Assembly: GCA_944390285.1 (NCBI GenBank)
Contig: CALXPN010000001.1
Span: 318,150-382,149 of the forward strand
DNA length: 64,000 nucleotides
Origin: an uncultured Clostridia bacterium
GTDB lineage: Bacteria; Bacillota; Clostridia; TANB77; CAG-508
Direction of reading: 5' to 3'
Shown one piece after another: positions 8,816 through 18,955 of the stretch; the stretch's first letter is position 1; the number at the start of each line of letters is the position of its first letter. The notes below the pieces were generated by a model, which was given only the letters and a program-made list of their open reading frames with translations, was not told where the DNA came from and did not search any database. The position numbers and the translations under genes were made by a program.

Positions 8816-10582
8816 TTATTTTAAATCTAATTTTATATGCACATCTTTTAATTGTCTATCAGAAACATTCCCTGGAGCCCCCATTAATAAATCTTGAGCT
8901 TTACTATTCATAGGAAATGCTATGACCTCTCTTATACTTTCTTCTCCAGTTAAAAGCATTAGCATTCTATCTATTCCTGGTGCTATTCCTGCATGAGGTG
9001 GTGCACCATAATGGAATGCTTTATATAAGCTAGAAAATCTATTCATAATTTCTTCTTCTGTATATCCAGCTATTTCAAAAGCTTTTATCATTATTTTAGG
9101 ATCATGATTTCTAACAGCTCCAGAAGATAATTCTACCCCATTACATACAATATCATATTGGTATGCATATATATCTAATGGATTTTTAGTCTCTAAAGCT
9201 TCTAAACCTCCTTGTGGCATAGAAAATGGATTATGAGAAAACTCTATTTTTCCATTATCTGCAAGTTCAAACATAGGAAAATCTACAATCCAACAAAATC
9301 TAAAAATTGAATCATCTATTAAATTTTGTCTTATTCCTATTTCCCTTCTTATTTCACCAGCTAACTTTTCAACAATACCTTTATGTTCTGCTATAAAGAA
9401 AATACTATCTCCTTCATGTGTATCTGTTTGGACTAATAATTCTTCTCTAGAATCATCTGGTATAAGTTTAGCAATAGGACCTTGCAAACTTCTATCATCA
9501 TTCACTTTAAGCCAAGCTAATCCTTTTGCTTTACATTCATTTATTGCAAAATTTACCATATCATCATAAAATGCTCTTGTTGCATTTGCTCCATTTGGCA
9601 AAGTTATTGTTCTAACTATTTTTCCATTAAACACTTTTATATCTAACTTTTCAAAAATATTAGTTACATCTTTTATTTCTAAAGGATTTCTTAAATCTGG
9701 TTTATCTGTTCCATATTTAAGCATTGCATCTTCATATGAAATTCTTGGAAATGGATAATCTACGATTTTTTTATCTGAAAATTCTTTAAATGTCTTATAA
9801 ATAACATCTTCCATTACTTCAAAAACATCTTCTTGTGTACTAAATGCCATTTCCATATCTAATTGATAAAATTCTCCTGGTGAACGATCTGCTCTTGCAT
9901 CTTCATCTCTAAAACATGGTGCTATTTGAAAATATTTATCTATTCCAGATACCATAAGCAATTGTTTAAATTGTTGAGGTGCTTGTGGAAGTGCATAAAA
10001 TTTTCCAGGATAAATTCTACTTGGAACTAAATAATCTCTAGCCCCTTCTGGTGATGAACTTGTTAATATAGGAGTTTGTACCTCTAAAAATCCCTTTTCA
10101 ATCATTTGATTTCTTAAAAATTGGATAAGTTTTGCTCTTAATTTTAAATTTTCTAAATTTTTTCTAGATCTTAAATCTAAAAATCTATATTCTAATCTCA
10201 AATCTTCTCTTACATTTCTATTATTAGCAATATCAAAAGGTAAACTTTTTGTTCTCTTACCTAAAATTTCAATTTTGTCTACAAATAATTCTACTGTACC
10301 TGTTTCTATATTTCTATTTATTGTTTCTTCATCTCTTAATCTTACTATTCCTGAAGCAGAAATTGTTGATTCTACAGGTATTCTTGATGCAAAATCAACT
10401 TTTTCAGTATCTCCTGAAACTACTATTTGAGTAACTCCATACTCATCTCTTAAATCAATAAATAGTACTCCTCCTAAATCTCTTATTGTATCTACCCATC
10501 CTGCAAGTTTAATTTTTTCTCCTACATTTTCTTCTCTTAATTCTGAACAATTATATGTTCTGTAAATATTTCCTTTTTTCAT
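8816..10582 (-). CDS. aspS: aspartyl-tRNA synthetase (bacterial type with GAD domain)
   Basis: Charges tRNA-Asp. The protein has 588 aa, the normal bacterial length. An N-terminal OB fold is followed by the class II core and an inserted GAD domain (about 290-415). Motif 2 is visible as QIAPCFRDEDARADRSPGEFYQLDMEM and motif 3 as APGIDRMLMLLTG. The C-terminal end contains the HYGAPPHAGIAPG motif. It starts at ATG 10582 behind AGGAGTGG. Expression is governed by the T-box leader upstream. Whether it also charges tRNA-Asn cannot be judged here. Confidence 0.97.
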   Translation of the reverse strand: MKKGNIYRTYNCSELREENVGEKIKLAGWVDTIRDLGGVLFIDLRDEYGVTQIVVSGDTEKVDFASRIPVESTISASGIVRLRDEETINRNIETGTVELFVDKIEILGKRTKSLPFDIANNRNVREDLRLEYRFLDLRSRKNLENLKLRAKLIQFLRNQMIEKGFLEVQTPILTSSSPEGARDYLVPSRIYPGKFYALPQAPQQFKQLLMVSGIDKYFQIAPCFRDEDARADRSPGEFYQLDMEMAFSTQEDVFEVMEDVIYKTFKEFSDKKIVDYPFPRISYEDAMLKYGTDKPDLRNPLEIKDVTNIFEKLDIKVFNGKIVRTITLPNGANATRAFYDDMVNFAINECKAKGLAWLKVNDDRSLQGPIAKLIPDDSREELLVQTDTHEGDSIFFIAEHKGIVEKLAGEIRREIGIRQNLIDDSIFRFCWIVDFPMFELADNGKIEFSHNPFSMPQGGLEALETKNPLDIYAYQYDIVCNGVELSSGAVRNHDPKIMIKAFEIAGYTEEEIMNRFSSLYKAFHYGAPPHAGIAPGIDRMLMLLTGEESIREVIAFPMNSKAQDLLMGAPGNVSDRQLKDVHIKLDLK

Positions 10583-10631
10583 AATTCCACTCCTTTTTAT
10601 TTTTATATAGGGACGGAATTTTTTGATACAA

Positions 10632-10868
10632 AAAAACTCTCGTTCCTGTAACTAAAAATGTTACAGGGACGAAAGCCTAAGTTCCGCGGTGCCACCCTAT
10701 TTGAAAACAATAAGTTTTCCACTTTATATGAAATGTTTTATATACATTTATTTATTGCTCCAGTGTGTTTCACAAATTGAACTTAATTTAAAAATGCTCT
10801 CAGCCATTGGCATTTTTTCTCTGTATAAATGTTTTTCAATGCTTTCACCTTCATCGCAATGTGTAATG
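10632..10868 (-). promoter_or_regulatory. T-box riboswitch leader of aspS
   Basis: The minus strand carries the conserved T-box sequence GGGTGGCACCGCGGAAC (10681-10697). After it comes a terminator stem (10641-10652 with 10660-10671, one G-U) and a T run. Upstream lie Stem I elements, including GATGAAGG and an AGAGA bulge. Uncharged tRNA binding should favour the antiterminator. I could not place the specifier codon with confidence, so Asp versus Asn specificity is open. Confidence 0.93.
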
Positions 10869-10873
10869 TAAAT

Positions 10874-10903
10874 ATTATAAACTATTTTTAATAGTTTTGT
10901 CAA
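10874..10903 (-). promoter_or_regulatory. promoter of the aspS T-box transcript
   Basis: On the minus strand TTGACA (10898-10903) and TATAAT (10874-10879) with an 18-base spacer. The spacer itself is an inverted repeat (AAACTATT/AATAGTTT). Confidence 0.8.
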
Positions 10904-10905
10904 GA

Positions 10906-12000
10906 TTATTCATAAGTATACCATAAATCATTATCTTTTAATTCTTTAATTATTTCATTATGTTCTTCATTGGTTTTTGTAAAATATACTTTTCCGTTTT
11001 TATCTGCTACAAAATATAAAGCATCTGTTTCTGTATAATTTAATGTTGCTTCTATTGCTGATTTACTTGGATTATCAATAGGTCCTACTGGAATTTTTCC
11101 TTCCATGTTAGGTCCTCTTGTATTATATGGATTTTCTGTATTTAATTCTTTAGCTGTTAAATCCCTTTCTCCCATATCTACTTTAAAAGCATAATATGTT
11201 GTAACATCACTTCCTAAACTCATACCTTTTTCTAATCTATTATAAAAAACTCCAACAATTTGAGCTCTATCTTCTGTAGATTTTCCTTCTAATTCCGCCA
11301 TAGAAGCTAAAGTTAATATTTGATGTACAGTTAAATTACTATTTTCTATTTCTTCTTTATACTGATCTAAATAATCTTCTGTATAATTTAATATTATATT
11401 AAAAATTGTTTCAACAGAAACTTCTTTATTTTCGAAATTATATGTATCTGGTAATAAATAACCTTCTAATGGATAATATATTCTATCATCTTTTACTTCA
11501 TCTGTAATAAACCAATACTTTTCTATTAATGAATCTATATAATCCTCGTTTTCAAGTAAATTATATACATCTTCTTCTGAATTAACTGTATTTTCTGCTA
11601 TTGCTTTGGCAACCCATCTCATATTTTTTCCTTCTACAAAGGTGATCTTAACTTTCTCATCTGCAATTTCACCATTTATTATATGTTCTAATATTGTTGG
11701 CATATCTTCTGTTTTATTTAAATCATATTTTCCAGCTTGTAATGTAGATATATTGTTAATTTTAGCATAAATTTTCATTGCAGAAGCACTTTTTATGACA
11801 TTTGAACTTTCTAACAAATCTGCAATTGATGAAGTTCCCATACCTTCTGTTATTTCTACTCGTACTACTGGATCTTCTGTTGTTTCAGAAGATTCTACTG
11901 GCTTTAAAGAATTATTATACCATACGAATATTACGCCTAATATAGCAATAATCACAATTATAAAGGCTAAAAAAATCAGTATTATCTTTTTTGATTTCAT
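10906..12000 (-). CDS. mltG: endolytic murein transglycosylase MltG (YceG family)
   Basis: A membrane-anchored enzyme that cleaves nascent peptidoglycan strands. I place the start at ATG 12000 because it follows GAGGA with good spacing; a longer frame to 12114 has no RBS. The protein is then 364 aa with one N-terminal transmembrane helix. A LysM-like/YceG core follows with the catalytic-Glu motif LASMAELEGKS, YNTRGPNMEGKIPVGPIDNPS and the C-terminal LYFVADKNGKVYFTKTNEEH. It is monocistronic, ending 38 bases before the aspS leader promoter start. Confidence 0.92.
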   Translation of the reverse strand: MKSKKIILIFLAFIIVIIAILGVIFVWYNNSLKPVESSETTEDPVVRVEITEGMGTSSIADLLESSNVIKSASAMKIYAKINNISTLQAGKYDLNKTEDMPTILEHIINGEIADEKVKITFVEGKNMRWVAKAIAENTVNSEEDVYNLLENEDYIDSLIEKYWFITDEVKDDRIYYPLEGYLLPDTYNFENKEVSVETIFNIILNYTEDYLDQYKEEIENSNLTVHQILTLASMAELEGKSTEDRAQIVGVFYNRLEKGMSLGSDVTTYYAFKVDMGERDLTAKELNTENPYNTRGPNMEGKIPVGPIDNPSKSAIEATLNYTETDALYFVADKNGKVYFTKTNEEHNEIIKELKDNDLWYTYE

Positions 12001-12310
12001 TTTTTTTAAATCCTCACATAATATATTTAGAATACTAAAAGAACAAATATATAAAAAGTACCCTAGGATTAAATTATATAATATGACTAAAAAAAAATCC
12101 ACTTTTTTTGACATATTTTTATTTTATAATTTAATTTTAATATTTTCTTAATAAAATTTAAATATAAATTCTATTTTTAGTAAAATTTCTAAAAATACAT
12201 TATTTTTTTGATAAAATATGATAAAATTCTTTCTTTTTTTCAATATATATAGTATAATTATAATGTAGAAAATCTATTATTCATTTATTTAGAATAGATT
12301 GGAGGTTAAT

Positions 12311-12739
12311 ATGTGGAAAATATGGTTAGTTCTAGCTGGCATTTTTTTAATCATTGAAATTATTAATATGGGATTTCTTGTATTTTGGTTTTCGATTGGA
12401 GCTTTAATTGCTATGATAGCAAGCTTCTTTATAGATAATGTTATTATACAATCTACTATATTTTTAATATCATCAACAATATTATTATTTGCAACTAGAC
12501 CTTTTGTAAACAAATTTTTAACAAATAAAAATTTTGTTAAAACAAATTCAGCTTCTTTTGAAGGAAAAATTGGAAAAGTTACTGCAGATATTAATCCAAT
12601 TGAATCAACTGGTCAAGTTAAAGTTAATGGTGAAGTTTGGTCAGCTAAATCATATGATAACACATTTATTGCTAAAGGCACAGAAATAATTGTTGAAAAA
12701 ATAGAAGGTGTAAAAGCAATAGTGAAACCATTAGTATAA
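12311..12739 (+). CDS. NfeD family membrane protein
   Basis: A 142-aa short NfeD protein with two or three N-terminal hydrophobic segments (residues 1-70) and a C-terminal OB-fold (about 80-142, GKIGKVTADINPIESTGQVKV). The start at ATG 12311 is fixed by GGAGG five bases upstream; an apparent TTG start 12 bases earlier contains the RBS. NfeD proteins partner with SPFH-domain scaffolds, and one is encoded 18 bases downstream in the same operon. A TATAAT-like -10 is visible near 12258. Confidence 0.9.
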   Translation: MWKIWLVLAGIFLIIEIINMGFLVFWFSIGALIAMIASFFIDNVIIQSTIFLISSTILLFATRPFVNKFLTNKNFVKTNSASFEGKIGKVTADINPIESTGQVKVNGEVWSAKSYDNTFIAKGTEIIVEKIEGVKAIVKPLV

Positions 12740-12757
12740 AATTTTAGGAGGATAATC

Positions 12758-13696
12758 ATGGGAGGATTTTTATTAGTTCTTTTTATCATCATTTGTATAA
12801 TTGCTTATAAAACAATTAAAATTGTTAAACAATCAGAAGTTTATATTATTGAAAGATTAGGTAGATTCCATAAAGTAGCTGATGCTGGTCTTACAATAAT
12901 AATTCCATTTATGGATCAAGTTCGTTCAGTAGTTAGTTTAAAACAACAAACAATGGATATACCACCACAAGATGTTATCACATCAGATAATGTTACAATC
13001 ACTATAGATACTGTTGTATTCTATAAAATCACAGATCCTGCAAAAGCTGTATATGAAATTCAAAGCCTAAAAAAAGGTATTGAATACTTATCTATCACAA
13101 CAATTCGTGATATTGTTGGTAAAATGGAATTAGACGAAACATTCAGTTCAAGAGATCTTATAAATGATAAATTAAGAGCTATTCTTGACGAAGCAACAGA
13201 TGTATGGGGATGTAAAATAGATAGAGTTGAAATTAAAGATATTACTCCACCAGCAGATATCAAAGATGCAATGGAAAAACAAATGAATGCAGAAAGAAAT
13301 AAAAGAGCTTTAATTCTTGAAGCAGAAGGTGAAAGACAATCTGCAGTTACACTTGCTGAAGGTAGAAAACAAGCTGCTATACTAGATGCGGAAGCTGATA
13401 GAGAATCTAGAATAAGAAGAGCAGCCGGTGAAGCTGAAGCTATTAAACAAGTAGCTGATGCAAAAGCTAAAGAAATTCAAATGGTTTATGACGCTATTAA
13501 TAAAGCAAACCCAAATGATAAATTAGTACAATTAAAATCACTAGAAACACTACAAGAAGTTGCAAAAGGTGATGCAAATAAAATCTTTATTCCTTTTGAA
13601 GCAACAAAAGCTCTTAGTAGTTTAGGTGCAATATCAGATGTTGTTAATACTTCAAATAAACCATCTGTAAAAAAAGTGGCACCACCTAAAGAATAA
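12758..13696 (+). CDS. SPFH/stomatin-like membrane scaffold protein (QmcA type)
   Basis: A 312-aa prohibitin-homology protein. It has an N-terminal hydrophobic anchor (2-20) followed by the SPFH domain with ERLGRFHKVADAGLTIIIPFMDQVR and TSDNVTITIDTVVFYKI. A long Ala/Glu-rich coiled coil follows (about 175-260, NAERNKRALILEAEGERQSA). It forms membrane microdomain assemblies in related bacteria. Co-transcription with the NfeD gene is typical of this family. The operon ends at the strong hairpin at 13719-13761. Confidence 0.93.
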   Translation: MGGFLLVLFIIICIIAYKTIKIVKQSEVYIIERLGRFHKVADAGLTIIIPFMDQVRSVVSLKQQTMDIPPQDVITSDNVTITIDTVVFYKITDPAKAVYEIQSLKKGIEYLSITTIRDIVGKMELDETFSSRDLINDKLRAILDEATDVWGCKIDRVEIKDITPPADIKDAMEKQMNAERNKRALILEAEGERQSAVTLAEGRKQAAILDAEADRESRIRRAAGEAEAIKQVADAKAKEIQMVYDAINKANPNDKLVQLKSLETLQEVAKGDANKIFIPFEATKALSSLGAISDVVNTSNKPSVKKVAPPKE

Positions 13697-13718
13697 TTAT
13701 TAGCTTATAATTCAAAAT

Positions 13719-13761
13719 CACGCTCCACTTAAAACTGCCTGAAAGTTTTAAGTGGAGCGTG
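13719..13761. terminator. bidirectional terminator between the SPFH gene and cysteine desulfurase gene
   Basis: A perfect 17-bp stem (13719-13735 with 13745-13761). Convergent genes end on either side. Confidence 0.85.
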
Positions 13762-13765
13762 TATT

Positions 13766-14911
13766 TTAATAAGATTTTCTTAATTTAGGTATTATTTCTT
13801 CTAAAGCTTCTATTAAAAACTTTACTTCTTCAATATTATTCTCTTTTCCAAATGAAATTCTTAATGCACTTTTAGCTAAATTTTGAGATACTCCTATTGA
13901 TAATAAAACATGAGAAGGATTTAATAAGCCTGCACTACAAGCCGAACCACTTGATGCGCAAATTTCTTTTTTATCCAGTTCTTTTATTAATTTTCCACCA
14001 TCTACTCCACTAAATGATATATTTGCATTACCAGACAATCTTTTTTCTAAATCTCCATTTATTCTTATATAAGGAATTTTTTTTCTAACTTCTGAAATAT
14101 AAAAATCTCTTAGTTGTATTAATTTCTTATTATAACTTTCTATATTACTATCTGCTAATTCCAGTGCTTTTCCTATTCCTACAATTCCAGCCACATTCTC
14201 TGTTCCTGATCTTTTATCTTTTTCTTGATGCCCTCCATCTTGAATTCTCATAAAAGGTACTTTTTCGCTAATATATGCTACTCCCATTCCTTTTGGTCCA
14301 TAAAACTTGTGTGCAGACATAGATAATGCATCTATTTTTTCTTGTTTTACATTTACTTTTATATTTCCAATAGCTTGAACTGCATCCGTATGAAAATAAA
14401 TTCCATATTTTTTTGCAATTTCTCCTATTTTATTTATTGGTTCAATTGTACCAATTTCATTGTTTGCATACATTATACTTATTAATATTGTATTTTTATT
14501 AATATTTTTTTCTAACTCTTCTATATCTATAATCCCATTTGACTTTGGTTTTAAATATGTCACTTTGAATCCAAAATTTTCTAAAAATTTACATGTATTT
14601 AATATAGCAGGATGTTCTATTTGGCTTGTAATAATATGATTCCCTTTATTTTTATTTGCAAAAGCAATTCCTTTTAATATCATATTATCGCTTTCTGTAC
14701 CACAACTTGTAAAATATATTTCATTGACTTTACATCCTAAAATATTAGCAATTTTCATTCTATAAATATTTATTATTTCTTTATTTGATTTACCAATACT
14801 ATATAAAGAAGATGGATTTCCATAGTTTTCTCTAAAAAATGGTAACATTTCTTCTAAAACTTTTTCATCTACTGCTGTTGTTGCTGCATGGTCAAAATAT
14901 TTTATACTCAT
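13766..14911 (-). CDS. cysteine desulfurase (NifS/IscS class I)
   Basis: A PLP enzyme that mobilises sulfur from cysteine for Fe-S clusters and tRNA thiolation. The start is set at ATG 14911 because AGGAGG lies 7 bases upstream; a longer in-frame ATG at 14929 contains that RBS. The 381-aa protein shows YFDHAATT, the PLP Lys in SAHKFYGPKG, and the active-site Cys in SSGSACSAGLLNPSHVLLSIG. No iscU or thiI gene is adjacent, so its specific pathway is not shown by context. Confidence 0.93.
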   Translation of the reverse strand: MSIKYFDHAATTAVDEKVLEEMLPFFRENYGNPSSLYSIGKSNKEIINIYRMKIANILGCKVNEIYFTSCGTESDNMILKGIAFANKNKGNHIITSQIEHPAILNTCKFLENFGFKVTYLKPKSNGIIDIEELEKNINKNTILISIMYANNEIGTIEPINKIGEIAKKYGIYFHTDAVQAIGNIKVNVKQEKIDALSMSAHKFYGPKGMGVAYISEKVPFMRIQDGGHQEKDKRSGTENVAGIVGIGKALELADSNIESYNKKLIQLRDFYISEVRKKIPYIRINGDLEKRLSGNANISFSGVDGGKLIKELDKKEICASSGSACSAGLLNPSHVLLSIGVSQNLAKSALRISFGKENNIEEVKFLIEALEEIIPKLRKSY

Positions 14912-14990
14912 ATAAATTCCTCCTGCCATAAATTTAATCTATATTATTCTCTATATTATATGAATTTATTTTATAAAAGTTAAAAAAAAA

Positions 14991-15019
14991 GAATCTCAAT
15001 ATATTTTTTATTGAGATTC
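14991..15019 (-). terminator. terminator of the 113-aa membrane protein gene
   Basis: A 10-bp stem (14991-15000 with 15010-15019) followed on the minus strand by nine T. Its 5' arm overlaps the gene's last codons. Confidence 0.75.
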
Positions 15020-15349
15020 CCATCTTTTTATTTTTATATCTTTATATTTATCTAATATTTCCATATACTTTGGATATTCTTCTTCCCAGAGCATATCTGG
15101 AACTTTTGAAAAGGCTTCAAAAATTGTATCTGCTTCTTTTAAAAACATAACTTGTTGTTGAGGTGAAAGTTTTTCATATTTTACAGAAAAAGCATATAAT
15201 TTATTTAGTGTATCATTAGCTTTTATAAATGACCAAAAATCTTTTACTTCTATTCCTGCCATTCTTATTTGTGCAATAGCAAGTAATGCTAAAAATACTA
15301 CTATTAATGTTAATAATAATATAATTGCTATAAATATCAATAATAACAC
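15008..15349 (-). CDS. small membrane-anchored protein of unknown function
   Basis: A 113-aa protein with one long N-terminal hydrophobic segment (2-28) and a charged C-terminal part (about 35-113, with YEKLSPQQQVMFLKEAD). It resembles no family I can name. It starts at ATG 15349 behind AGGTG and has its own terminator. It sits between leuS and the cysteine desulfurase gene on the same strand, with about 60-100 base gaps. It is likely a real gene because codon use matches its neighbours. Confidence 0.6.
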   Translation of the reverse strand: MLLLIFIAIILLLTLIVVFLALLAIAQIRMAGIEVKDFWSFIKANDTLNKLYAFSVKYEKLSPQQQVMFLKEADTIFEAFSKVPDMLWEEEYPKYMEILDKYKDIKIKRWESQ

Positions 15350-15409
15350 CTATCTTTCTTTTGTTAAATCAAAATAATTATAACATATAGGTTTTTTATA
15401 ATCAATATT

Positions 15410-17869
15410 TTATTTTTTATTTCCAGTTACTAAATTATATATTTTTCCTGGCACATATATTTCTTTTTTTATTTCAAAATTATTATATGCATCAACTATT
15501 TTAGGACTTTGTTTTATTAATTCTAAAATTTCATCATTAGTAGCTTCTGCATCTACTGAAATACAATCTTTTAATTTTCCATTTATTTGTATTGGAACTT
15601 GTTTTGTTCCTCCATTTAATTCTTTTTCATTAACTTTTGGCCATTCTTCCTTATGAATAGATTCTTTATTTCCAAGTTTACTCCACAATTCTTCTGCAAA
15701 ATGTGGTGCAAGTGGTGCCAATAATTTTATATAATCTGTTACACATTCTTTAACCAAATTTTCATTGATATTTTCACTTGTTCTTAAATAATTATTCAAT
15801 TCATTTAATAATTCCATATGTCTAGCTATTGCAGTATTAAATTGAAATTCATTTATATCTTGAGACATAGATTTTATTGTTCTTGCTTTTACTCTTAAAA
15901 GATCTTTTTCTTGTGTTACAAGTTCTTTTTTATTTTCTCCATATTTTATCTCATTTTCAGAAACAGAATCTATTAATTTTTCAATTCTTGAAAAATATCT
16001 TGTCATAGCTTCTATTCCTTTATCATCCCATGGTCCACCATTTTTATAATCAAAACCAAACATTAAATACATTCTAAATACATCTGCCCCATATTTATCT
16101 ATATATTCATCTGGTGATACTGTATTTCCTTTACTTTTGCTCATTTTATTTCCATCTGGACCTAAAATCATTCCTTGGTGAACAAGTCTTTTAAATGGTT
16201 CATCAAAACCTAAATAACCTAAATCTCTTAAAGCTTTAGTCATAAATCTTGAATATATTAAGTGCATAGCAGCATGTTCTTTTCCACCAACATAAACATC
16301 TGCTGGAAGCATTTTATCTACAATTTCTCTATCAAATGCTTTTTTATCATTTTTTGCATCTGGATATCTTAATTGATACCATGAAGAGCATACAAAAGTA
16401 TCTAATGTATCTGGTTCTCTTGTTGCTTTTCCACCACATTTTGGACAAGTACATTCCATAAATTCTTTTGATTTCTTTAATGGTGATTCTCCATCTGGTC
16501 TAAATTCAACATCATATGGAAGTAATACTGGTAAATCCTTTTCAGGTACTGCAACTGGTCCACATTTTTCACAATTTATAATTGGAATTGGAGCTCCCCA
16601 GTATCTTTGTCTAGAAACAAGCCAATCTTTTAATCTGTAATTTATTGTCTGTCTTCCCAAACCTTTTTCTTGTAATTCTAAAGTAATTTTTTCTTTAGCT
16701 TCTTCAGATGATAAACCATCATATTTTCCACTATTTATTAAAACACCATATTCAGTATAAGGTATTTTTACTTCTTCATTTTCTTTACTTTTTATAACTT
16801 GTTTTATTGGTAAATTATATTTTGTAGCAAATGCATAATCTCTTTCATCATGTGCAGGAACTGCCATAACTTGACCTGTTCCATAATCTTCTAAAACATA
16901 ATCTGCTATCCAAATTGGAATTCTTTCTCCAGTAACAGGATTTATAGCATATGCACCTGTAAATTCTCCTGTTTTTTCTCTTTCTGTTGATAATCTATCT
17001 ATTTCATTTAATTTTAAAGTATTTTGTATATATTGTTCTACAGCTTCTTTTTGTTCTTTTGTTGTAATTTTCTTTACAATATCACTTTCTGGAGCAACAA
17101 CTACATATGTTACTCCACCAATTGTATCTATTCTTGTTGTAAATACTGTTAATTCTAAATCTGTATTTTCTATTTTAAATTTAGCTTCACTACCTTTAGA
17201 TTTTCCTATCCAATTTATTTGAACCTTTTTAGTTGATTCTGGCCAATCTAAATCCTTTAAACCATCTAATAACTCTTCTGCATAATCTGTAATCTTAAAA
17301 AACCATTGTTTTAATTTTTTTCTTTCTATCGCTGTTCCACATCTTTCACATTTACCATCTATTACTTGTTCATTTGCTAAAACAGTTTTACAGCTACTAC
17401 ACCAATTTACTGGTGCTTCTTTTTTATATGCTAAACCAGCTTCATATAGTTTTGTAAAAATCCATTGTGTCCATTTATAATAATTAGGCATACATGTTTC
17501 AACTGAATATTCCCAATCATATGATCCACCCATTTCTTCTAGTTGTCTTTTCATTGTTTCAATGTTTTTTCTTGTTGAATCTTCCGGATGTATTCCTGTC
17601 TTTATAGCATAATTTTCTGCTGGAAGGCCAAAAGCATCAAATCCCATTGGATGAAAAACATTATAACCTTGCATTCTTTTAAATCTTGCAAAAGAATCTG
17701 CTGGTGCAAAATTAAACCAATGCCCTAAATGCAATTTTGCTCCTGAGGGATAAGAAAACATTTCTAATGTATAAAATTTTTCTTTTTTATCTTTAGGGTT
17801 ATACTTATACAAGTTTTCTTCTTTCCATTTTTTTTGCCATTTTAAATCTACATTTTTAGAATAATTCAT
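15410..17869 (-). CDS. leuS: leucyl-tRNA synthetase
   Basis: Class I synthetase charging tRNA-Leu, 819 aa (normal about 800-870). Visible features are the HIGH-type motif [10 protein letters not shown], a zinc-binding CxxC region ([10 protein letters not shown]...CERCG), the CP1 editing domain with [13 protein letters not shown] and AHDERDYAF, and KMSKSKGN near residue 577. The C-terminal anticodon-binding domain is complete. The promoter TTTACA/17/TATAAT is visible on the minus strand near 17934-17962. No T-box or leader ORF was found. RBS GGGAGG precedes ATG 17869. Confidence 0.97.
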   Translation of the reverse strand: MNYSKNVDLKWQKKWKEENLYKYNPKDKKEKFYTLEMFSYPSGAKLHLGHWFNFAPADSFARFKRMQGYNVFHPMGFDAFGLPAENYAIKTGIHPEDSTRKNIETMKRQLEEMGGSYDWEYSVETCMPNYYKWTQWIFTKLYEAGLAYKKEAPVNWCSSCKTVLANEQVIDGKCERCGTAIERKKLKQWFFKITDYAEELLDGLKDLDWPESTKKVQINWIGKSKGSEAKFKIENTDLELTVFTTRIDTIGGVTYVVVAPESDIVKKITTKEQKEAVEQYIQNTLKLNEIDRLSTEREKTGEFTGAYAINPVTGERIPIWIADYVLEDYGTGQVMAVPAHDERDYAFATKYNLPIKQVIKSKENEEVKIPYTEYGVLINSGKYDGLSSEEAKEKITLELQEKGLGRQTINYRLKDWLVSRQRYWGAPIPIINCEKCGPVAVPEKDLPVLLPYDVEFRPDGESPLKKSKEFMECTCPKCGGKATREPDTLDTFVCSSWYQLRYPDAKNDKKAFDREIVDKMLPADVYVGGKEHAAMHLIYSRFMTKALRDLGYLGFDEPFKRLVHQGMILGPDGNKMSKSKGNTVSPDEYIDKYGADVFRMYLMFGFDYKNGGPWDDKGIEAMTRYFSRIEKLIDSVSENEIKYGENKKELVTQEKDLLRVKARTIKSMSQDINEFQFNTAIARHMELLNELNNYLRTSENINENLVKECVTDYIKLLAPLAPHFAEELWSKLGNKESIHKEEWPKVNEKELNGGTKQVPIQINGKLKDCISVDAEATNDEILELIKQSPKIVDAYNNFEIKKEIYVPGKIYNLVTGNKK

Positions 17870-18055
17870 TTATGTACCTCCCAAATTATAAACTTTATTA
17901 GAATTTTTATTTATAAATAAATATGTGTGTAATTATATCACAAGATTTTTGTAATGTAAATATTTAGAAAGTTAGTATAATTTTAATCATAAATATTGTA
18001 ATTTTTTTTAAGTATGTTATTATATTATTTAATGTAAAGTTTTTCGGAGGCAATT

Positions 18056-18928
18056 ATGGAAGATCAAAAATTTAAAAGCATAAAAAAAGCAAGTCAAGCA
18101 GGAATACTTGGAAATATTTTTTTACTTGTAATAAAAGGTACAATAGGTTTTATTACAAGAAGTCAATCTATGATTGCAGATAGTGCAAATAGTGCTTCAG
18201 ATATTTTAGCTTCTCTTATGACATTTATAGGAAATAAAATTTCTAGTGAGCCTAAGGATGAAGATCATAATTTTGGTCATGGAAAAGCAGAATATATTTT
18301 TTCTTTATTTATAAGTATTACAATGATTCTTTTATCTTTAAAACTCTTAATAGATTCTGCTACAAGTTTAATTAAAAAATCTGAATTTGAATTTTCATAT
18401 TTTTTAATAATTATTTGTATAATAACAATTATAACAAAATTAATACTATATATTTATACTAAAACTTTATTTAAAAAATATAATAGTATACTTTTAAAAT
18501 CTAATTATAAAGATCATAAAAATGATTGTATAGTAACTACTTGTACACTTATTTCAATTATATTCGGAAAATTCGGAATCTATTGGATTGATGGTGTTGT
18601 TGGAATAGGAATATCTATTTGGATTTTTATTACAGGACTTGGAATCTTTTTAGAAAGTTATAATGTACTTATGGATGTTTCATTAGATGAAAATACAAAA
18701 AACACTATACTAAAACTTGTAAAAGAACATAATGATATAAAAAATTGTTACAACTTCTATTATACACCTATGGGATATAATTATTTAGTTGTTTTTACAA
18801 TAGCTGTAGACGGTAATATGAGTACATATGAGAGCCATAAGCTTGCAAATCATTTAGAAAAAGATGTTGAAGCATTAGATAAGATTGGTAAGGCTGTTGT
18901 TCATGTACATCCTGTAAATATGGATTAA
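18056..18928 (+). CDS. cation diffusion facilitator family transporter
   Basis: A 290-aa CDF-type metal/proton antiporter. Six hydrophobic segments are present, with the metal-binding MIADSANSASDILASLM region in TM2 (about 40-56) and NFGHGKAEY after it. The TM5 region has lost some acidic residues. A C-terminal cytoplasmic CDF dimerisation domain ends in VVHVHPVNMD. CDF proteins usually export Zn, Mn, Fe or Co; the metal cannot be told here. GGAGG precedes ATG 18056, and a hairpin terminator overlaps the stop. Confidence 0.92.
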   Translation: MEDQKFKSIKKASQAGILGNIFLLVIKGTIGFITRSQSMIADSANSASDILASLMTFIGNKISSEPKDEDHNFGHGKAEYIFSLFISITMILLSLKLLIDSATSLIKKSEFEFSYFLIIICIITIITKLILYIYTKTLFKKYNSILLKSNYKDHKNDCIVTTCTLISIIFGKFGIYWIDGVVGIGISIWIFITGLGIFLESYNVLMDVSLDENTKNTILKLVKEHNDIKNCYNFYYTPMGYNYLVVFTIAVDGNMSTYESHKLANHLEKDVEALDKIGKAVVHVHPVNMD

Positions 18929-18952
18929 AAAAGACCATATCTGGTCTTTTTT
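18927..18952. terminator. terminator between CDF transporter and clpC
   Basis: An 11-bp stem (18927-18937 with 18942-18952) with A and T tracts on both sides. The two genes converge here. Confidence 0.85.
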
Positions 18953-18955
18953 ATT

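Noticed and set aside
10689..10871. 60-aa ORF on the plus strand
   Set aside because: It lies wholly inside the aspS T-box leader on the other strand, has no RBS, and the T-box sequence explains the conservation.
17870..18055. Leader peptide or T-box before leuS
   Set aside because: Only a promoter and a short plain leader are present. No Leu-codon ORF, terminator or T-box motif was found.
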